Source: Orobanche coerulescens
Lineage: Eukaryota > Streptophyta > Magnoliopsida > Lamiales > Orobanchaceae
Assembly: GCA_033398695.1 (NCBI GenBank)
Contig: CM065815.1
Span: 13,422,501 to 13,486,500, forward strand
Length of the DNA stretch: 64,000 nucleotides
Direction of reading: 5' to 3'
The position numbers were made by a program, and so were the translations under genes. A model generated the notes under the pieces. That model was not told the origin of the DNA, did not search any database, and was given only the letters and a program-made list of their open reading frames with translations. How positions within the stretch are numbered: the first letter of the stretch is position 1; every line of letters starts with the position of its first letter. This document shows positions 11,216 through 23,169 of this stretch, piece by piece.

Positions 11216-12325
11216 TTGACTCGTTTCACCGTTCTGCTCTATTCGTGTCTTAGTATCTTGTTGCGTTTTGCGTTTGAATTGTACTTACCCGTTGTTTCTT
11301 CAGAATTCCTGCTGGTAGAGGACGCGGACGCGGACGCGGTCGCGGACGCGGTAGGGGACGTGGCGCAGCCGGTGGGGCGGCCATGTCCGATCACTCGGGA
11401 ACTGATTCGGCGACGCCTTCTTTGTCGAACAGTATTCCCCCTAGTTCCGGAGGTCAGCAGACCACCGCTAGCTCCGTGTGCACGTGAGAATGTTGGAGTG
11501 GCCAACATTCTGCAACAAGTAGCGAACCAGATGACGCTACTGACTCAGGCCGTTCTAGTCGGCCAAGCTAATGCCAACCCGGTCCCGCCTACTGGATCCG
11601 GCAATGATAAGCTACTTCAGGACGTGATTCGTATGCGTCCTCCGCAGTTTGATGGCGCTTCCGACCCTTCTGGTTGGGAGAATTGGCTATTCGAGATGGA
11701 GAAAGTGTTTGAGGCTGCTAATTGTTCCGAAGAGAGGAAAGTACCCATTGCTCAGTACTTCCTCGCCAAGGAGGCAGCAACGTGGTGGCAAGCGGTGAGA
11801 CCACGTGACCGGGCAGCCACGTGGGCAGAGTTTCGGGATTTGATGGAAGATGAGTTCTGTCCATGGCCAGTGAAAGAATGGAGGATCCGAGCCTTCTTTG
11901 AGGCTAAGCCCCAAGATGTTCCTATATCTCAAGCTATTAAAGACTACAATCAACAGCTGCATTATGTGAGAAACCAAGTCCGCGATGAGCTTGATAAGAT
12001 CCGCCACTTTGATATGCGGATGAAACCGAGGGTGCGCCACTACATGTCTGGTCTGGGGTGCACGACTTTGAAAGAATATCAGAATAAAGCTATGGCTTAT
12101 GAGATGTCGTTTTCTGCGACAGAGACGGCAACCGAAGGAAAGAAGCAGAAGACCTCCGGTCAGTTTTCGGGAGGCAAGTCAGAAGGTATCCGAAGGCTCA
12201 GTCTGGTTCGCGAGTCTTCGGGAGTCAGTCGCCATCAGTTGGTCGAGGAAACGGTTCTAGGTCTGCTCCTGCTGGTTCCGTTCGTGGTCCTACGTGCTTC
12301 AACTGCAGTCGTCCGGGCCACATGA
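11216..12325 (+). pseudogene. Gypsy gag with frameshifts at both ends
   Basis: The central part (about residues 130-300) is a retrotransposon gag capsid domain: RPPQFDGASDPSGWENWLFEMEKVF, interrupted only by ordinary variation, then the FLAKEAATWWQ block and the EF-type region. The RG-rich N terminus typical of this family is encoded in a different frame at about 11300-11390, where codons for alternating Arg and Gly are seen; a shift near 11485 joins it to the capsid frame. A second shift near 12185 puts the first zinc knuckle ([14 protein letters not shown]) in the frame of the downstream pol ORF. Gag would assemble the particle and bind RNA. The start at 11216 is only the first ATG of the open frame, not a trusted start. 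Confidence 0.8.
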
Positions 12326-15249
12326 TGAGTGAGTGCGATAGGCCTCCGATTCAGTGTCTTGCTTGTGGTCGGATGGGTCATCGTGCTAAGTTTTGTACGG
12401 ATGCAGCTCGGGCTCCAGTTACTCAGATATCAGCCCCAGCCGCGGGAGAGCCGAGTGTGAATCAGGCACCGACAGTTCCTCAGCCGCAGCAGAGTTTTAG
12501 TAGAGGTCGAGGACGTGGTCAGCCTTCTAGAGGGGGAGCTTCTAGTGCGGGGTCTGTTCCGCCTCGAGTGTATGAGATGAGACGAGCAGGAGATCCTGAC
12601 GCGACGGTGGCTACAGGTACCGTCCACATCCTTGATCATCCTGTTTCCGTATTGTTCGATTCTGGTGCTACGCATTCTTTTATATCTATGGATTGTGTGC
12701 GTCGTCTGCATGTTGATTGCCTTGTTCCTTGTGAGCCTTTTGTTGTTAAACTTCCTAGTGGGGATAGCATCGTGGGGGATCGTGAGGTTAGAGATTTTCC
12801 AGTGAGTATCGCGGGGAGGGTTTGGCCTTCTAATCTGATCGTGGTAGATATTAGAGATGAGGATTTGATTCTGGGTGAGGATTGGCTGGACCGTCATGGG
12901 GCGATCATGAATTATAGAACAAGGACGGTTTCGATGTTAGCCTCTGACGGTACCGAGCATTCTTTTGTGGGGCGTAAGCGGAGTAGCCAGAGATTACTGA
13001 TCAGCGCCTTGAGGGCGGTGAGACTCCTTCGAGGAGGTTGCACGGGCTATTGGTGTTACGCTTTGAGATCGGAAGAAGGGGGAGTCGAGCTCTCGTCTAT
13101 TCCGGTAGTGTGTGAGTATCCTGATGTCTTTCCAGACGAGTTACCGGGTTTGCCGCCGGACCGAGAAGTTGAGTTTACTGTCGATTTAGAGCCGGGTGCA
13201 GCACCGATCTCTAAGACGCCATACCGTATGGCGCCCGCCGAGATGCTGGAGCTGAAGAAACAGTTGGGAGAGTTGCTAGACATGGGATATATTATACCGA
13301 GCGCTTCGCCTTGGGGCGCACCGGTCCTATTTGTAAAGAAGAAGGATGGGTCACTTCGTTTGTGTATCGACTACCGAGAGTTGAACAAAGTGACCATCAA
13401 AAACAAATATCCGCTCCCGAGGATTGATGATTTGTTTGATCAGTTGCAAGGGGCAACTGTATTTTCGAAGATTGATTTGAGATCGGGATATTACCAGCTC
13501 CGAGTGAAGGATATCGACATTCCGAAGACGGCCTTTCGGACGAGATACGGTCACTACGAGTTTGTGGTTATGCCTTTTGGGCTAAACAACGCCCCAGCCG
13601 TGTTCATGCAGCTTATGAACAAAGTCTTTATCGAGTACCTCGATAAATGTGTAGTCGTCTTTATCGACGATATTCTGATTTACTCGAGGAGTGAGGAGGA
13701 GCATGCCCGTCATTTACATATTGTGTTAGACATTTTGAGAACTCAGCATCTTTTTGCGAAGTTCTCAAAGTGCGAGTTTTGGTTACAGGAGGTTATGTTT
13801 CTCGGTCATGTGATCTCGGCCGAGGGTGTTCGTGTGGACCCACATAAGGTAGAGGCAGTGTTGGATTGGGCGCCGCCCAAGAACGTGAAGGAGGTCCGCA
13901 GTTTTCTGGGATTAGCCGGGTATTACCGCAGATTCGTCGAGGGGTTCTCAAAGCTCGCTCGACCGCTGACTCAGTTGTTACAGAAGTCAGAGAAGTTTGT
14001 GTGGACCGATGAGCGGCAGAATAGTTTTGAGGAGTTGAAGAAGCGGTTGACGACCGCTCCCGTTTTAGCTTTACCGAGTGGTAATGATGGTTTCTCCGTT
14101 TATAGTGATGCTTCGGGCCAAGGACTCGGATGCGTACTTATGCATCACGGGAGGACGATTGCCTATGCTTCCCGTCAGTTGAAACCGTATGAATTGAATT
14201 ACCCTACGCACGATCTTGAGTTGGCCGCAGTCGTATTTGCGTTGAAGATCTGGCGTCATTACTTGTATGGCTCGTCGTGTCAGATTTTCACCGATCACAA
14301 GAGCCTGAAGTACATTTTCACGCAGAAGAAGCTTAATATGAGACAGAGGAGATGGTTGGAATTGATTAAGGATTACGATCTCGAGATCCTTTATCATCCG
14401 GGTAAGGCTGATGTGGTAGCAGATGCCTTGAGCCGGAAATCGGTATCGCTTCGGGCGCTTGAGCTACTTACAGCCCAGTCGAGACTTCAGCGAGAGTTCA
14501 CGAGGTTGAGCATTGAAGTTGTACTGCCAGAGAGTTCCGGGCAGTTGCGTACTCTTGAGATTACTTCATCTCTGGTCGAGGACATTAAGTCGGGACAGTT
14601 GGAGGACCCGATGTTTATTCAGCTTCGAGAGAGTGTAAAGAAGGGGAAAGCCCCGGGATTTGTTATTCATGAGGACGGAGTGTTGAGATTCCGAGGTCGG
14701 TTGTGTGTTCCGAATGACTCGGAATTGAGACGGAGTATTATGCGAGAGGCTCATGCGTCACCTTACTCAGTCCATCCGGGCTCGAGTAAAATGTATAAAG
14801 ATCTGAGGAAGAATTTCTGGTGGAACGACATGAAGAAGGAGGTAGTTCAGTTTGTGGCTAAGTGTTTGACTTGTCAGCAAGTCAAGATTGAGCATCAGCG
14901 GCCAGCCGGGTTATTGAAACCGCTTCCCGTCCCGGAATGGAAGTGGGAGGATATCTCTATGGATTTTGTCACGGGTTTGCCGAGGACGAAGACTGGTATG
15001 AACATGGTGTGGGTAATTGTAGACCGACTGACTAAGTCAGCACATTTTTTGGGCATCAAGGATACTTGGGGTCCAGAAAAGTTGGCTCGTATTTTTATCG
15101 CACAGATAGTGAGGCTTCATGGTACGCCGAGGACCATTATTTCGGATAGAGATGGCCGATTTGTATCGCATTTTTGGCAGGCGGTACATAAGGCATTGGG
15201 GACTCAGCTACGTTTGAGCACTTCGTTCCATCCCCAGACTGATGGGTAG
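12322..15249 (+). CDS. Gypsy pol: zinc knuckle, protease, RT, RNase H, integrase (ends at internal stop)
   Basis: A 975-codon open frame. It opens inside two CCHC knuckles; the second is [14 protein letters not shown] near residues 13-26. The aspartic protease motif [10 protein letters not shown] is at about 12659-12688. Reverse transcriptase spans about residues 280-480, with the [10 protein letters not shown] block and the catalytic FIDDILIYS near 13660-13685. RNase H begins at [10 protein letters not shown] (about 14101) and ends near ADALSRK (about 14440). Integrase follows with an HHCC zinc finger (His at HASPY and VHPG, Cys pair CLTC near 14865) and the core residues in SMDFVTG and SDRDGRF. 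A TAG at 15247-15249, inside the conserved integrase block TDG-SERT, stops the frame just before the catalytic Glu. The rest of integrase is open in the same frame. Confidence 0.93.
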   Translation: MMSECDRPPIQCLACGRMGHRAKFCTDAARAPVTQISAPAAGEPSVNQAPTVPQPQQSFSRGRGRGQPSRGGASSAGSVPPRVYEMRRAGDPDATVATGTVHILDHPVSVLFDSGATHSFISMDCVRRLHVDCLVPCEPFVVKLPSGDSIVGDREVRDFPVSIAGRVWPSNLIVVDIRDEDLILGEDWLDRHGAIMNYRTRTVSMLASDGTEHSFVGRKRSSQRLLISALRAVRLLRGGCTGYWCYALRSEEGGVELSSIPVVCEYPDVFPDELPGLPPDREVEFTVDLEPGAAPISKTPYRMAPAEMLELKKQLGELLDMGYIIPSASPWGAPVLFVKKKDGSLRLCIDYRELNKVTIKNKYPLPRIDDLFDQLQGATVFSKIDLRSGYYQLRVKDIDIPKTAFRTRYGHYEFVVMPFGLNNAPAVFMQLMNKVFIEYLDKCVVVFIDDILIYSRSEEEHARHLHIVLDILRTQHLFAKFSKCEFWLQEVMFLGHVISAEGVRVDPHKVEAVLDWAPPKNVKEVRSFLGLAGYYRRFVEGFSKLARPLTQLLQKSEKFVWTDERQNSFEELKKRLTTAPVLALPSGNDGFSVYSDASGQGLGCVLMHHGRTIAYASRQLKPYELNYPTHDLELAAVVFALKIWRHYLYGSSCQIFTDHKSLKYIFTQKKLNMRQRRWLELIKDYDLEILYHPGKADVVADALSRKSVSLRALELLTAQSRLQREFTRLSIEVVLPESSGQLRTLEITSSLVEDIKSGQLEDPMFIQLRESVKKGKAPGFVIHEDGVLRFRGRLCVPNDSELRRSIMREAHASPYSVHPGSSKMYKDLRKNFWWNDMKKEVVQFVAKCLTCQQVKIEHQRPAGLLKPLPVPEWKWEDISMDFVTGLPRTKTGMNMVWVIVDRLTKSAHFLGIKDTWGPEKLARIFIAQIVRLHGTPRTIISDRDGRFVSHFWQAVHKALGTQLRLSTSFHPQTDG

Positions 15250-16002
15250 TCCGAACGTACCATTCAGACGTTCGAGGATTTGTTGCGCGCGTGTGCGTTA
15301 GACTGGAGTAGTAACTGGGAGGATCATTTGGCCTTGATTGAGTTTACTTATAATAATAGCTGGCACGCGTCGATTAAGATGGCGCCGTATGAGGCACTTT
15401 ATGGCCGACGTTGCCGATCACCGATATGTTGGGATGAGCCGTCCAATTTGGTTGGCACCGAGCCGGACCTTGCGTTGGAGACGAGGGAGAAAGTTGAATT
15501 GATTAGAAAGAGGATGTTGGCTGCTCAGAGTCGACAAAAGTCTTATGCGGATGTTAGGCGTAGACCTTTGGAGTTTGAAGTGGGAGATCACGTTCTGTTG
15601 AGAGTGTCTCCGACGAAAGGAGTTTTCCGTTTTGGGAAGAAGGGGAAACTCAGCCCGAGATTTATTGGACCTTTCGAGGTATTGGAGAGAGTCGGTGAGT
15701 TAGCATACCGTTTGGCTTTACCTCCGTCGCTGAGTCATGTTCATAGCGTATTTCACGTTTCCCAGTTGAGGAAGTACGTTCCGGACCCGTCCCACATTAT
15801 TGACGTTGGGGACGTGGAGATCGAGAAGGATATTACGTTTGAAGAGAGGCCTGTCAGAATTTTGGAGCGTCGTGACAAGCAGTTAAGGCACAAAACCATT
15901 CCTTTGGTTAAGGTGCAATGGTCGAGGCACGGAGTAGAAGAAGCGACGTGGGAGCTAGAGGAGGATATGCGTTCGAGATACCCCGAGCTTTTTGATTCTT
16001 AA
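15250..16002 (+). CDS. Gypsy integrase C-terminal part with chromodomain-like tail
   Basis: This continues in the same frame after the TAG at 15247-15249, so one base change separates it from pol. It starts with the SERTIQT block holding the integrase catalytic Glu, then the NNSWHASIKMAPYEALYGRRCRSP region (broken here only for quotation), the GPFEVLERVG beta-barrel block, and a C-terminal chromodomain-like segment (about 15810-16002) with VKVQWSRHG and a YPELF end. In chromoviruses this tail directs integration to heterochromatin. An independent start at 15280 is possible but unlikely to matter. Confidence 0.88.
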   Translation, partial: SERTIQTFEDLLRACALDWSSNWEDHLALIEFTYNNSWHASIKMAPYEALYGRRCRSPICWDEPSNLVGTEPDLALETREKVELIRKRMLAAQSRQKSYADVRRRPLEFEVGDHVLLRVSPTKGVFRFGKKGKLSPRFIGPFEVLERVGELAYRLALPPSLSHVHSVFHVSQLRKYVPDPSHIIDVGDVEIEKDITFEERPVRILERRDKQLRHKTIPLVKVQWSRHGVEEATWELEEDMRSRYPELFDS

Positions 16003-16025
16003 GTTTCGGGACGAAACTTTATTTT

Positions 16026-16037
16026 AGAGGGGGAGAA
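16026..16037 (+). promoter_or_regulatory. Polypurine tract of the Gypsy element
   Basis: AGAGGGGGAGAA lies directly before the 3' LTR and is the expected primer for plus-strand DNA synthesis. Confidence 0.88.
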
Positions 16038-18063
16038 TGTAATATCCGTAATTTTTCCATTTTTAGCAGTTTCCATTTTTGGTGTATGTCTATTTTTATC
16101 GACTCGTTTTAACCGTTTCGACATTTTGAATCTACTTTGTTCTTGGAGTTTTTCCATTTGGACGAGTTTTGATGATGTTTTCTCGTAATTTCATTTTATG
16201 ACATGTTTTGCCGTATGAACGTTCGATTCTTGTAAAACTCGTTCGTTTTCGTTGTTTCTTGGTTTGTACAAGTTCGTATGGTTGAGTTGGTCATGTGGAG
16301 ACTTTCGGTTTGTAAATCCGACGTCGTTTCGTGATTTCCGGGCACTTGGGCCATTTTTGTAATTTCCTAATAGTTTAGGAAATCTTAGTTCGTTGCCGCA
16401 TTACGGACCCTCCGGTGGTCGGAATTGTATTTGCTTTCAGCGCTTAGCTCCGTCGTCTTGTATGCTTCGCGTCTATATTTCTGGATTCTGGTCTCGTCGT
16501 GCGTTTCGTGTTTTATACCCTCGGCAGTAGCTTACTGCTAATGTGACATCAGCAGTGCTGAACTGTTGTGTAGGTAGCGCGCGCTACCCCTGTTCCCTTG
16601 CGTGCGCTACCGATAAGCAGTTAGCGTGCGCTAACCCCTATTGTTAGCGTACGCTAACGAGTGGTGGCAGTAGCCACTGGACCTGTCACGACCCCGTTAG
16701 CGCACGCTACATATGGCAGTTAGCGTGCGCTAACTTCACAAAGATATAAGCCAGTATGCGCTTTTTGAGCAGCAGTTTTATTCTTTTCCCTTCGTTTCTT
16801 CGACGTGCGACCTCAGAGGCGATTTCCATCGGTCCTGATCGGAGTTCTCTTCAAATTCCATCACCGTAGAGTCGTACTAACATATTATCATCAGCATAAT
16901 CGTCATCCATCATCCGAAATCAAGGTATTTTCGTCTAGAACCCTAACTCGTCAAATTTGGGGGTTTTTCCGGGTTTTGCTAATTGGAACCGAATTATTCC
17001 AGTATGTTATGATATTCTTCACCGATTGTGATTATTGAATGATTCCAAATCCAATTTCCTTGATTTTAATCCGCGAATTATCGATACGGGGAGATTTTGC
17101 GTAAACCCTCGCCCGTATCAATTGATCGTTCATTGTCGTATATTGTAACCGGGATTATGGGTGTATTCCAATGGAGTATTGTTGTCCGTTGGGACTGAAC
17201 TGTGTTGATCCTTCGTTTAGGAATCGTCGTTTTCCACCCGGACCGTTCGTAGTCGTGTTTCATCTCCGTTTCTTCAAGAATGTCTCAAAGGCAAGTACTT
17301 TACATTTGTTTACATGTTCTAGTATTTGAATTATGGCTATATTGTGGTTGTTGTGGATGGTTATGTGTATGTTCACCTAGGGATGGTCTGACGGGGCCTC
17401 TAGGGATACGTATTGTCGTGAGTGTGCGTATCGTGAACTGTGGTTAGCCACCAAGGGATGTCCGACGGGGCTCTGCGGGGTACGGTGGCCGTGAGTCTCG
17501 TGCCAACGGTTAACTTTGAATTATGATTTGTTGGAGATAATGTGTTTTGTGTTTGTACATCATAAATATTCCGGAATATAAAATGTTTTTCTAAAATGAC
17601 TTTTTGGCGCATATATTCATCTGATTAGAATGTAGTTCAAATGGATTGTACTTGCACTAGCAGTTGTCGCTAACCCCTTAAATGGGGGAAATACTTTTTG
17701 TATTTCAGGTACTGATCGTGGGGACAAGCGAGCACCCGTGCCGTATGAGGATGATGGGCAAGCATGATATTGTCCAGAAGTTGATTATATTTATTGACGT
17801 CTGATTTTGGGATTATGTATTATAAAATTGGTTTAAGTACTCGAGTACTTCCTATTTAAACTTGTTACTATTGTGTCCCCATTTGGGAAATGGATTTGAT
17901 GATAGAATTTTATTTGTCGGTTATAATCTTTTATTTAGCTTGTCGTTGTGTTTATGGTGGTTTGTCGTTGTCGCATGTCATGTTTGGTACGTTAGCCTGG
18001 TGGATTCCACAGTGTGGGATCCACGGCACTGTAATATGCCCTGAATGTCTTGGGGGTGTTACA
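16038..18063 (+). repeat. 3' LTR of the Tekay-like Gypsy element
   Basis: It matches 9053-11080 along its length. The palindromic TTAGCGYRCGCTAA cluster recurs at 16570-16735, including the perfect palindrome at 16643-16658. A short stretch around the TATA region (16738-16765) is the most divergent part between the two LTRs. Confidence 0.95.
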
Positions 18064-18648
18064 TCTCATACTTTTGAAAACATGATGAATGAATTTAAAA
18101 ACATTCAAAAGGCCCATGAGACACTGAAAACTGAGAATATACAGCTTCAATTAACTAATTTAGAGCTGAAAGATGAAAATGACTTGCTGAAAATAAATTA
18201 TGCAGCAAAGTCGATTTTGAAAAACTCATGGAGAGCAATCATCAACTTGCTCGTGAAGTAAGTGAGGCTAAAACTCACAACGAGAGCAAGACAAATGATT
18301 TGGCTCTACTTCAAGCCAAAATCACAACTCTCGAAAAGCGAGAAACTGAACTTGAGATCACTCTGAAATCGTTCGAGAAATCGTCCAAAAGAATGGAAGA
18401 AATTCTGAGCACTGGGCAAAATGCTCATGACAAAAGTGGCTTAGGATACAGCTCATGTTCAAACAAAGGGAAAACTAGTACAGTGTTCGTCAAGAGTGTG
18501 GAACACATTCCAGAATCGGAAGAAATCCCTAGTCCCGTGAAGGAACCTGCTATACCGAGAAAACCGAAGGCTGTTATTCCGCCCCCGCAATCCTATTCCA
18601 GACAGCGGAATCATAAACCGTTCCAACCTGTGAGGTGCACTCAACAGC
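18064..18648 (+). pseudogene. Sirevirus gag continuation: coiled-coil region
   Basis: The frame resumes immediately after the Gypsy insertion. It encodes a Lys/Glu-rich heptad-type stretch (FENMMNEFKN..., then LLQAKITTLEKRETELEI in a second frame) that predicts a long coiled coil, followed by a Pro-rich basic segment (PRKPKAVIPPPQSY). A frameshift lies near 18215-18230 between the two open frames. Long coiled coils at the C-terminal side of gag are a Sirevirus trait and have been linked to host protein binding. The frame is then cut by the second Copia element and continues at 28164. Confidence 0.8.
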
Positions 18649-20602
18649 TGTTAGGAGTATGCCCTCGAATGCCACTCAGAGGTTGTTGAGTGAGGGCATT
18701 GTACTTGTAATTATGTAAACCATTTATATAAGGCAAATGATTGTTTCTTTATTACTGGTAGTTACTGGCATTCCTAACTCGTAAATAAACATATAGAAAC
18801 TAGTCCGTGTATTTGAGAGCAAAACGTTCCACTCCTTATTGGATAAGGGGGTCGGCACTGGAAAGGTTTATAGCTCAAATACTTAATCGTCGCAAGTCGA
18901 TGAAACTTGGTAGGGCGTTAAGTTTATGTAAAGACTTGTATGACGTGTTCTTTGACATGGAGAGTGCCCCGAACACTAATGGTTAGTGGGAGCACACGTT
19001 ATAGGTATGCTAATTAGATTAGTATACTCGAACCGACTCACCCTCGATTCGTCACATGGATTTCACTCCGGATACCAATGACGGAATCGAAAGGTTGTGA
19101 TAGGTATTCGTGAACCTTCGACTTGAGGATTTAGTAGGGATGTGCTTGTGACGTCAAGATTTTCATTAGAGTAGTTCGACCGTAAACCGAAGGCGGGGTC
19201 AACCTCGACGTGCATCTTGACGGCAAGTAGCAGTCCCATCAATACCAAGATAGAATTCTTTCTCCCGTTAGTGACCGGGTTATATGTCCTATGCGGTTAT
19301 TGGCAGATGAGATCATAAGTCTTTGGCCAAAGCATTGGAGCCAGTTGTATTAGATACACGACATGATCTCGATTTGCATTAACGCATGCATAGCGTCAAG
19401 TACAGATAGGGTTTGACTGACCGTGACCCTAAAACTTGATCGGGACATTTGAAAGAAGGGTTTATACGTTTACTGGTATTCACGACAGAATGGTTCTTGA
19501 ATGATCCCAATCATTCGTTCTCTGTTGGGGTACAGTGTAGGCCGCCAGGCTGGCTAGGTGGTGCTACTACTCTTTGGTTCCTCCCATTCTTGGATCGAGA
19601 CGGACCTACCGAGTCGCGCATTAGGATTGACGACGGAATGAATCGAGCTTAATCTCTCATTATAAATATTAGATATCGATATCTAATTTGGGACATCGAT
19701 GTCTAAATCGATTTATCGATAAATTGATTTACGGCCTAATGAATTAAATAAATTATGGGTGATTAATTTAATTCATAAATATAATTATTTCTTGGAGAAA
19801 TTAATTATGTTATTATGTATTTGATATGATTAATTAATCGATTAATTAATCGATATAAATACATTGGAACGGAATCGAGTTTATCTGTTTAGACTCACAG
19901 AGTTCGAAACGGATCGAACTCGTCCGATACCTTCTAGATGGCTGCCCTCCTTCCACCTACTTTCCACCAAGTCTTCAATTCCATTTTATTAATAGATGAT
20001 TATGACTTGGTGGGGGAATCTCATGTGATATGATTTGATTTATGTGGGTTGAATAAGAATGGCAAGAGGACTTTGATCTCACTTCACTCAACTTTTAGAA
20101 AAGGCTTCCAACCGTGAGTAGTGAGAGAGAGAGAGAAAAATCATTTTCTCAAGTCTTCATCTTCATCTTCTTCTTCACTTTTATTCTTGAGTTTTCTTGG
20201 AGAAAATTCAAGATACATTAAGAGAGATATATTATACACTTAGAGTGTAATAACAAAAGCTTCACCACTTGATTCTAGCCGTAACCTTAGAGGTTAATCA
20301 AGTGTTGTTGTTCCGGTCGTTTTTCCGGCGCGTGGCAAGTAGAGACGCGGTGTTTTCGGCGTTGGATCGTTCAAGGGCTTGGAGCGGATTGAACTCGTAG
20401 AGATCAAACTAAAGCTTGGGGAATAGCTCAAGAGAAGGTTTCCATTTAATCAACGGACTTCGAGGGTTAGTTTCTTACGACTCTTGCTTTTCGTTTATAT
20501 ATTCGTATATACGTAGCTCGATCGATTCTCGTAGGGATTCAGATCGAATTTATTTTCGTTTTACCGCTCTACTGGGCCTGCTTTAGGCACCGAATCCCAA
20601 CG
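18649..20602 (+). repeat. 5' LTR of the second Copia element
   Basis: It matches 26213-28163. Differences are mainly small indels and substitutions at CG- or CT-containing words, for example CACTCAGAGG against CACTCGAGG and GGGTCGGCACTGG against GGGTCGACCGG. The last base before the primer site is C where the 3' LTR ends CAACA. Confidence 0.9.
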
Positions 20603-20613
20603 GGTATCGGAGC
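20603..20613 (+). promoter_or_regulatory. Primer binding site of the second Copia element
   Basis: GGTATCGGAGC lies directly after the 5' LTR. It is the Met-tRNA-type primer site with one difference, the same difference as in the host Sirevirus. Confidence 0.75.
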
Positions 20614-20894
20614 GTAGGTCTTGCGATCGTATATACGATATTGGCATTTGGAATGCTCGATTAAATGGTGAATGATTTGGAATCATTTTAGTCATAATCG
20701 TGGTATATGTTTTTCGCTCGTAATAATTGTATTTTTCGTAAGTTTATGTCTAAATATAAATCTTAAATTTCGGGAAATATGATTTATATTGAAGATATGA
20801 AAGTCGGAAAATATTGATATTGGATATCCGGTCGAAAATCTAGCCTCGAATCGTCGTTTGACGACTTTTGGACAAATAGGGTAATTTGGCCGAG

Positions 20895-21125
20895 AGTGAC
20901 TCGACCGTGTCTGGGTGACACGGCCGTGTCCGGCAAAGGTGGCCAAAGCACGCTCGAGACCCGACCGTGTCGAGACACGGCGTGTCCGGCCGAAGTGACT
21001 CGACCGTGTCCTGGTGACACGGCCGTGTCCGATCTGCCAAGTCATCGCTGAGCGACCCGACCGTGTCCGGTGACTCGGTCGTGTCCCGCCGGCATCTTCC
21101 GAGGTGACTCGCCAAGCCGGAGTGA
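20895..21125 (+). repeat. GC-rich array around the palindrome GACACGGCCGTGTC
   Basis: Four imperfect units of about 50-60 bases each have the form GACTCGACCGTGTC...GACACGGCCGTGTCCG. The 14-bp core GACACGGCCGTGTC is a perfect palindrome in two units and is altered or shortened in the others. The array sits in the untranslated leader between primer site and gag and contrasts strongly with the AT-rich surroundings. Confidence 0.75.
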
Positions 21126-22360
21126 TCGCCGAGGTCGCCGAGGTGACTCGGCCATGCGGCCTGCTTTCACCCGGCCGATTTTTCCGTGTATTATTAAAAA
21201 TAAATCTCACGCATGATAAATTGGATTTAATATGATTAAAATGATTTATTGTATTTCATTTTATAAGGGAAATTTGATTAATTTGAATATTTATGGTCGA
21301 TCAATTATTTTGAACGTTATTACATTACCGATCGTGTGAATCGATTGGATCGGTTCGTATTGTTGATTGGATCAATGTATCTCACGCTTTCCATTTTTTT
21401 AGTATTTATTGGATGAATGCTTTTGAATGGGGATGTGGTTCGTGGACTTAGTTTTGAATCGCTCGCTTTATTCGATTGGGTTGTAAAGGCCGTTTTGAGC
21501 CTATTTATTTTACTAGAAAAATTTGTATCTAGGATGCAATTTTCAATGTAAAATTTATATGTAATGACGAAGACCGGAGGAAGATCCATTTCGAGAAGAC
21601 GAAGATTCAAGACGAAGACTTGTAATTAGATTACGGAGTTTTTGTTTTCTAGGAACGGTCCATGAACCACATGTTGGTAGCAACTAGGTTGTGATTGGTT
21701 GTTTCATATTGTATGAATGCCACAAACGCGCTTAAACGATTAATGTGCAAAGTGTAACGTTAATCGCGATAATTCTCCCACAACAAATAATTAAGTTTAT
21801 AAGGTTTCAAGGTTTTCCTTCCTCCATCGAGTTTTCGGAAATTGAAATCCAAACCGGATGTGCTATGCTTCCGAGTTATCGGGGTAGTCGTCGGGAGGAC
21901 GGACAAATTACCGGAGCGCATTGGATGCCTTCGGTTGGAGCAAATTTTATCCCTAGAAACCCGATAGGTTGCGGATAAGATTCAATTGTGAAACTGATTT
22001 GCGTCGATGGTATAAACTTAACTTGTTCACGAACCATAGAAACCGTATAGGTTGAGGGGAGTGAACAAGGGGAAAAAGAAGATCGAATCATCCATTAGAT
22101 GGGTTGGTGTTGGACACCACTTTATGAAAATTAATAGACTAGAAACCTGGTTGCCCTCTATTAAGATTTATAAAGAACTCGATCACCACTATGAAGTAGA
22201 GCGACGATACTTCCGGATTTCACATGGGAGTGTGTTATTCCGATAAAAATAGTGGGAGCTGGGTAACAAGAATAGAAATGACCTTAATTCTATACTCAGA
22301 TCATAATATAACAAGTCACTAATTAACTGCTATACTTAATGCACATAACTCAATATGACA
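21126..22360 (+). other. Untranslated leader of the second Copia element
   Basis: About 1.2 kb between the GC-rich array and the gag start. Open frames here are short and unlike any known protein. A long leader before gag is common in Copia elements. Confidence 0.55.
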
Positions 22361-23165
22361 ATGAATCCACTCGCAATTCTACTCGAAAAGAACACATTAA
22401 TGGGACCTAACTTTGTGGATTGGCTCCGCAACCGATGATTGTCCTCGGTATAGAGGCACCTGGATACGTCTTGGAGACGGACATTCCGGCGCCTCCTATG
22501 CGGACTCGAGCCAATCAGAAGAGATTGAAAACCACGAAAAGTGGGTTAAGGATGACGTGAAAGTCGGTGCTTATTTGATGGGTTCCATGTCTAATGAGCT
22601 TCAGAGAGCTCATGAGAAAATGACTTCGCTAGGCATTCTATCTCACTTAACCGAGCTTTATGGTGAGCACAGTGAATCGCTAGATATGAGATATCCAAGC
22701 AACTGTTCCGTGCAAGGATGAAGGAAGGTGAGAAGGTTGGGGAACACGTCCTCAAAATGATATCCATGATCGAGAGATTGGAGGCTCTTGATTTTAAAAT
22801 GGATACTTCTCTCCAAACCGACCTTATCCTACAGCCTCTCCCGATTCCTTCTCACGCTTGTTATGAACTTCAATCGCAATGAGATTGCATGTAATTTAGC
22901 GGGCTAATGAACAAACTTGTGACCGCTCGCCTCAAATGAAGACTCCGCGGATGAAGGAGTCTGCTCTTGTGATTTCTTCGACCTCGGAGGTCTAAGAATA
23001 AGAAGAAAAAGACCAAGAAGCATCGACCACAAGCTAAGGACCTTAAGGGTAAGGGCAAGGCCCCAATGGTTCAAGAACAAGAAGAAAAAGGATACTTGTC
23101 TCAAGTGGTGAGTCGGGCCACCGGGCTAGAGACTGTCCGATTCTTCATGGCACTTGTGCAGTAAC
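22361..23165 (+). pseudogene. gag remnant of the second Copia element
   Basis: The start at 22361 reads MNPLAILLEKNTLMGPNFVDW, a standard Copia gag opening. The frame breaks within 60 bases, resumes around 22535-22680 (WVKDDVKVGAYLMGSMSNEL), shifts again, and continues through an IERLEALDFKMDTSLQTDL block near 22770-22820. A damaged zinc knuckle (TCLKW... RLSDS, one Cys lost) is seen around 23090-23150. Several shifts and stops exclude function. Confidence 0.75.
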
Positions 23166-23169
23166 TTTT

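Larger units (their letters stand above)
9053..18063 (+). mobile_element. Tekay/Del-like Ty3/Gypsy chromovirus, near complete, nested in Sirevirus gag
   Basis: Two LTRs of about 2.03 kb (9053-11080 and 16038-18063) begin TGTAATATCC and end GGGTGTTACA. The target duplication is TCTCA (9048-9052 and 18064-18068), and removing the element rejoins the Sirevirus gag frame. A Met-tRNA primer site, gag, and protease-RT-RNase H-integrase order follow. The integrase C terminus carries a chromodomain-like tail ending in a YPELF motif, as in the Tekay/Del lineage. A polypurine tract precedes the 3' LTR. By eye the LTRs differ at about 2 percent, mostly C/T and G/A changes, so the insertion is fairly recent. 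Pol has one internal stop and gag has frameshifts. Confidence 0.93.

Noticed and set aside
20692..21210. Minus-strand frames of 78-172 codons
   Set aside because: They come from the GACACGGCCGTGTC array; all three minus frames are open because the array lacks stop-forming words.
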